This document shows, one piece after another, positions 12,261 to 13,311 of a stretch of 13,311 bases of DNA. The number at the start of each line of letters is the position of its first letter. Position 1 is the first letter of the stretch. Source of the stretch: Nitrospira sp. (GTDB lineage Bacteria > Nitrospirota > Thermodesulfovibrionia > Thermodesulfovibrionales > SM23-35). Under the pieces are notes generated by a model, which worked only from the letters and a program-made list of their open reading frames with translations, searched no databases and was not told the origin of the DNA. Location of the stretch: the NCBI GenBank assembly GCA_016873595.1, contig VGWZ01000033.1, positions 1 through 13,311 of the forward strand. Reading direction: 5' to 3'. A program made the translations under genes and the position numbers.

Positions 12261-12484
12261 GTAGTTACCAACGGTAATTCTCTTTCACGGACAATTTCTG
12301 CAGCGTATTGCAGAGCCTCTCGTATATCCTCTTTCTCTAAATCAGGAAAAGCTTTCAAAATCTCTTCTTCGCTCATACCATCAGCTACCATGCCTACTAC
12401 TGTCGCAACAGGTATCCGCAATCCACGTATGCATGGCACACCACCCATTTGTTTTGGGTTAACCGTTATTCTCGTAAATTTCAT
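12257..12484 (-). CDS. DUF433 putative antitoxin, second copy
   Basis: A 75-residue DUF433 protein reading MKFTRITVNPKQMGGVPCIR then GLRIPVATVVGMVADGMS, with EEEILKAFPDLEKEDIREAL near the end. The hallmark GVPCIRGLRIPV is clear. A strong AAGGAGG (complement of 12494-12500) sits nine bases before the ATG. Its sequence differs strongly from the copy at 11806-12033, so this is not a recent duplication but a second module set beside the first. The toxin that should follow is only a stub, leaving a possible orphan antitoxin. The MITE-like element begins 24 bases upstream of its start and may have affected its promoter. Confidence 0.85.
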   Translation of the reverse strand: MKFTRITVNPKQMGGVPCIRGLRIPVATVVGMVADGMSEEEILKAFPDLEKEDIREALQYAAEIVRERELPLVTT

Positions 12485-12508
12485 CTATCCACCTCCTTAA
12501 ATATTTTT

Positions 12509-12695
12509 AGGCTGTTCAAAAACTCGTAGAACCTTGATAATCAAGGCTTCGCAAGGATATTGAACTTTCGTCTACCGCAACCTCGTCATTCCCGTGAAAA
12601 CGGGAATCCAGTTGTTTTTTAAAGATTTTTCATCTTCTCTGGATTCCTGCTTTCGCAGGAATGACATAAAAACCTCCTTTGTTATTGAACAGCCT
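12509..12695. mobile_element. MITE-like element with terminal inverted repeats and an inner palindrome
   Basis: A perfect 11-bp terminal inverted repeat, AGGCTGTTCAA (12509-12519) and TTGAACAGCCT (12685-12695), bounds 187 bases with no gene. Inside are a small palindrome CCTTGATAATCAAGG (12532-12546) and the inverted pair GTCATTCCCGTGAAAACGGG... (12585-12611) and ...TGCTTTCGCAGGAATGAC (12639-12665), a widespread type of bacterial palindromic repeat. Terminal repeats without a transposase suggest a non-autonomous element moved by an unknown IS. Flanks are T-rich (TATTTTT and CTATTTT), so a target duplication cannot be judged. It separates the DUF433 genes from hsdM. Confidence 0.7.
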
Positions 12696-12750
12696 CTATT
12701 TTATTACATTCAGGTGCATTTTTCTTATAATCACAGCCTCTGCAAATCAT

Positions 12751-13311
12751 TTACACACCTTTACTCTTTAACATTGCTAACGTTTTTGCAATCTCTTCTT
12801 CCTGAGATTCAATTATGGAGATGAGCTCCCCAAGGGTTCTAATATCTTCATTTGATTTCCTGTTCGGATTGACCGCCTTAAGGTCATAATTTTTTGTCTC
12901 TAAATCCTCAATAGGCACACGCCAGGAGCGCCCGCTTTCTGAAAGTTTATGGGTTGAAGGGTTAAAAAGCTTAAAGAATTCATCAAACTGTTCTAATGTC
13001 AAAGGTTGTTTTTTTGTTATGTTGAGGTCTGATAAATCGTAATACCAGATTTCCTTTGTTGGTTCTCCTTTTGTAAAAAACAGGAGGTTGGTTTTGCTCG
13101 CAGCACCTGCGTTTAAGAAAACCTTTGGAGGAAGACTCACAATACACCAGAGATTGCACTCATTGAGGAGTTTTCGTTTCGTCTGAACAAATGCAGTTTC
13201 ATTTGTGCGGAAGAGCACGCCTTCATCCATGACTATGCCGCATCTTCCACCTCGTTCGAGGCTATCTATCACATGTTGAAGAAAGAGAACCTGTGTGGAT
13301 GACGTTTTATA
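12751..13311 (-). CDS. hsdM: Type I restriction-modification methyltransferase HsdM, C-terminal part (5' end beyond window)
   Basis: N6-adenine DNA methyltransferase subunit of a type I restriction-modification system. The visible 186 residues begin YKTSSTQVLFLQHVIDSLER, then GGRCGIVMDEGVLF, a signature block of HsdM downstream of its catalytic NPPF motif (which would lie outside the window). LWCIVSLPPKVFLNAGAASK and NLLFFTKGEPTKEIWYYDLS continue the methylase fold. The end, LGELISIIESQEEEIAKTLA, is helical. The frame is open to the right edge, so the GTG at 13270-13272 is not taken as the start. No hsdS follows downstream, where it often lies; hsdS and hsdR may be upstream outside the window or lost. 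Confidence 0.88.
   Translation of the reverse strand, partial: YKTSSTQVLFLQHVIDSLERGGRCGIVMDEGVLFRTNETAFVQTKRKLLNECNLWCIVSLPPKVFLNAGAASKTNLLFFTKGEPTKEIWYYDLSDLNITKKQPLTLEQFDEFFKLFNPSTHKLSESGRSWRVPIEDLETKNYDLKAVNPNRKSNEDIRTLGELISIIESQEEEIAKTLAMLKSKGV

Noticed and set aside
12594..12824. 76-residue plus-strand open frame starting MKTGIQLFFKD with DSCFRRND
   Set aside because: It is the translation of the GTCATTCCCG-type palindrome, a common source of false gene calls, and then runs antisense into hsdM.

Overview
The window looks like a chromosomal segment of a Gram-negative, AT-leaning (roughly 40% GC by eye), probably anaerobic bacterium. It carries LPS-assembly genes (lptE, a LapB-type TPR protein), nif-type Fe-S assembly genes without nitrogenase genes, and the housekeeping orders proA-nadD-rsfS and leuS-lptE-holA/rpsT. 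This fits an uncultured Nitrospirota (Thermodesulfovibrionia-like) or a deep deltaproteobacterial relative. That placement is inference from gene order and protein style, not a database result.

Layout. Minus strand, 1-1997: nifU then nifS, overlapping by ATGA, with nifS running off the left edge. A short divergent region with a good extended -10 promoter leads into a plus-strand housekeeping run, 2133-10117: proA, nadD, rsfS, a LapA-LapB fusion, then (after a promoter) leuS, lptE and holA. rpsT lies on the minus strand and overlaps the 3' end of holA. A plus-strand deoxyhypusine-synthase-like gene follows (10491-11435). The right end (11444-13311, all minus strand) is accessory: an intact DUF433/DUF5615 toxin-antitoxin-like pair, a second DUF433 gene whose toxin partner is reduced to a stub, a 187-bp MITE-like element with an internal palindrome, and the 3' part of a type I restriction-modification methyltransferase (hsdM).

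The most striking signal is not a gene. Palindromic elements pepper the window, and four of them share one design: a left arm of tandem 7-bp units, a spacer, and a right arm of 7-bp units in inverted orientation. One fills the proA-nadD spacer. Two lie in frame inside the essential leuS gene and add or replace peptide there. One spans the start of lptE and encodes the hydrophobic core of its lipoprotein signal peptide. Three other palindromic families (GTCATTCTGAGCG..., CCCCGTTAGAAAA..., GTCATTCCCG...) sit at gene borders and seem to supply stop codons, Shine-Dalgarno-like sequence or apparent start codons. Together they suggest a genome in which small repeats repeatedly rewrite gene edges and surface loops.

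Functional links: NifU/NifS probably serve general Fe-S cluster assembly. proA (proline), nadD (NAD), rsfS and rpsT (ribosome), leuS (translation) and holA (replication) are housekeeping. LapB and LptE both act in lipopolysaccharide homeostasis and export. No tRNA, rRNA or CRISPR array was seen, and there is no gene-free stretch above 300 bases.
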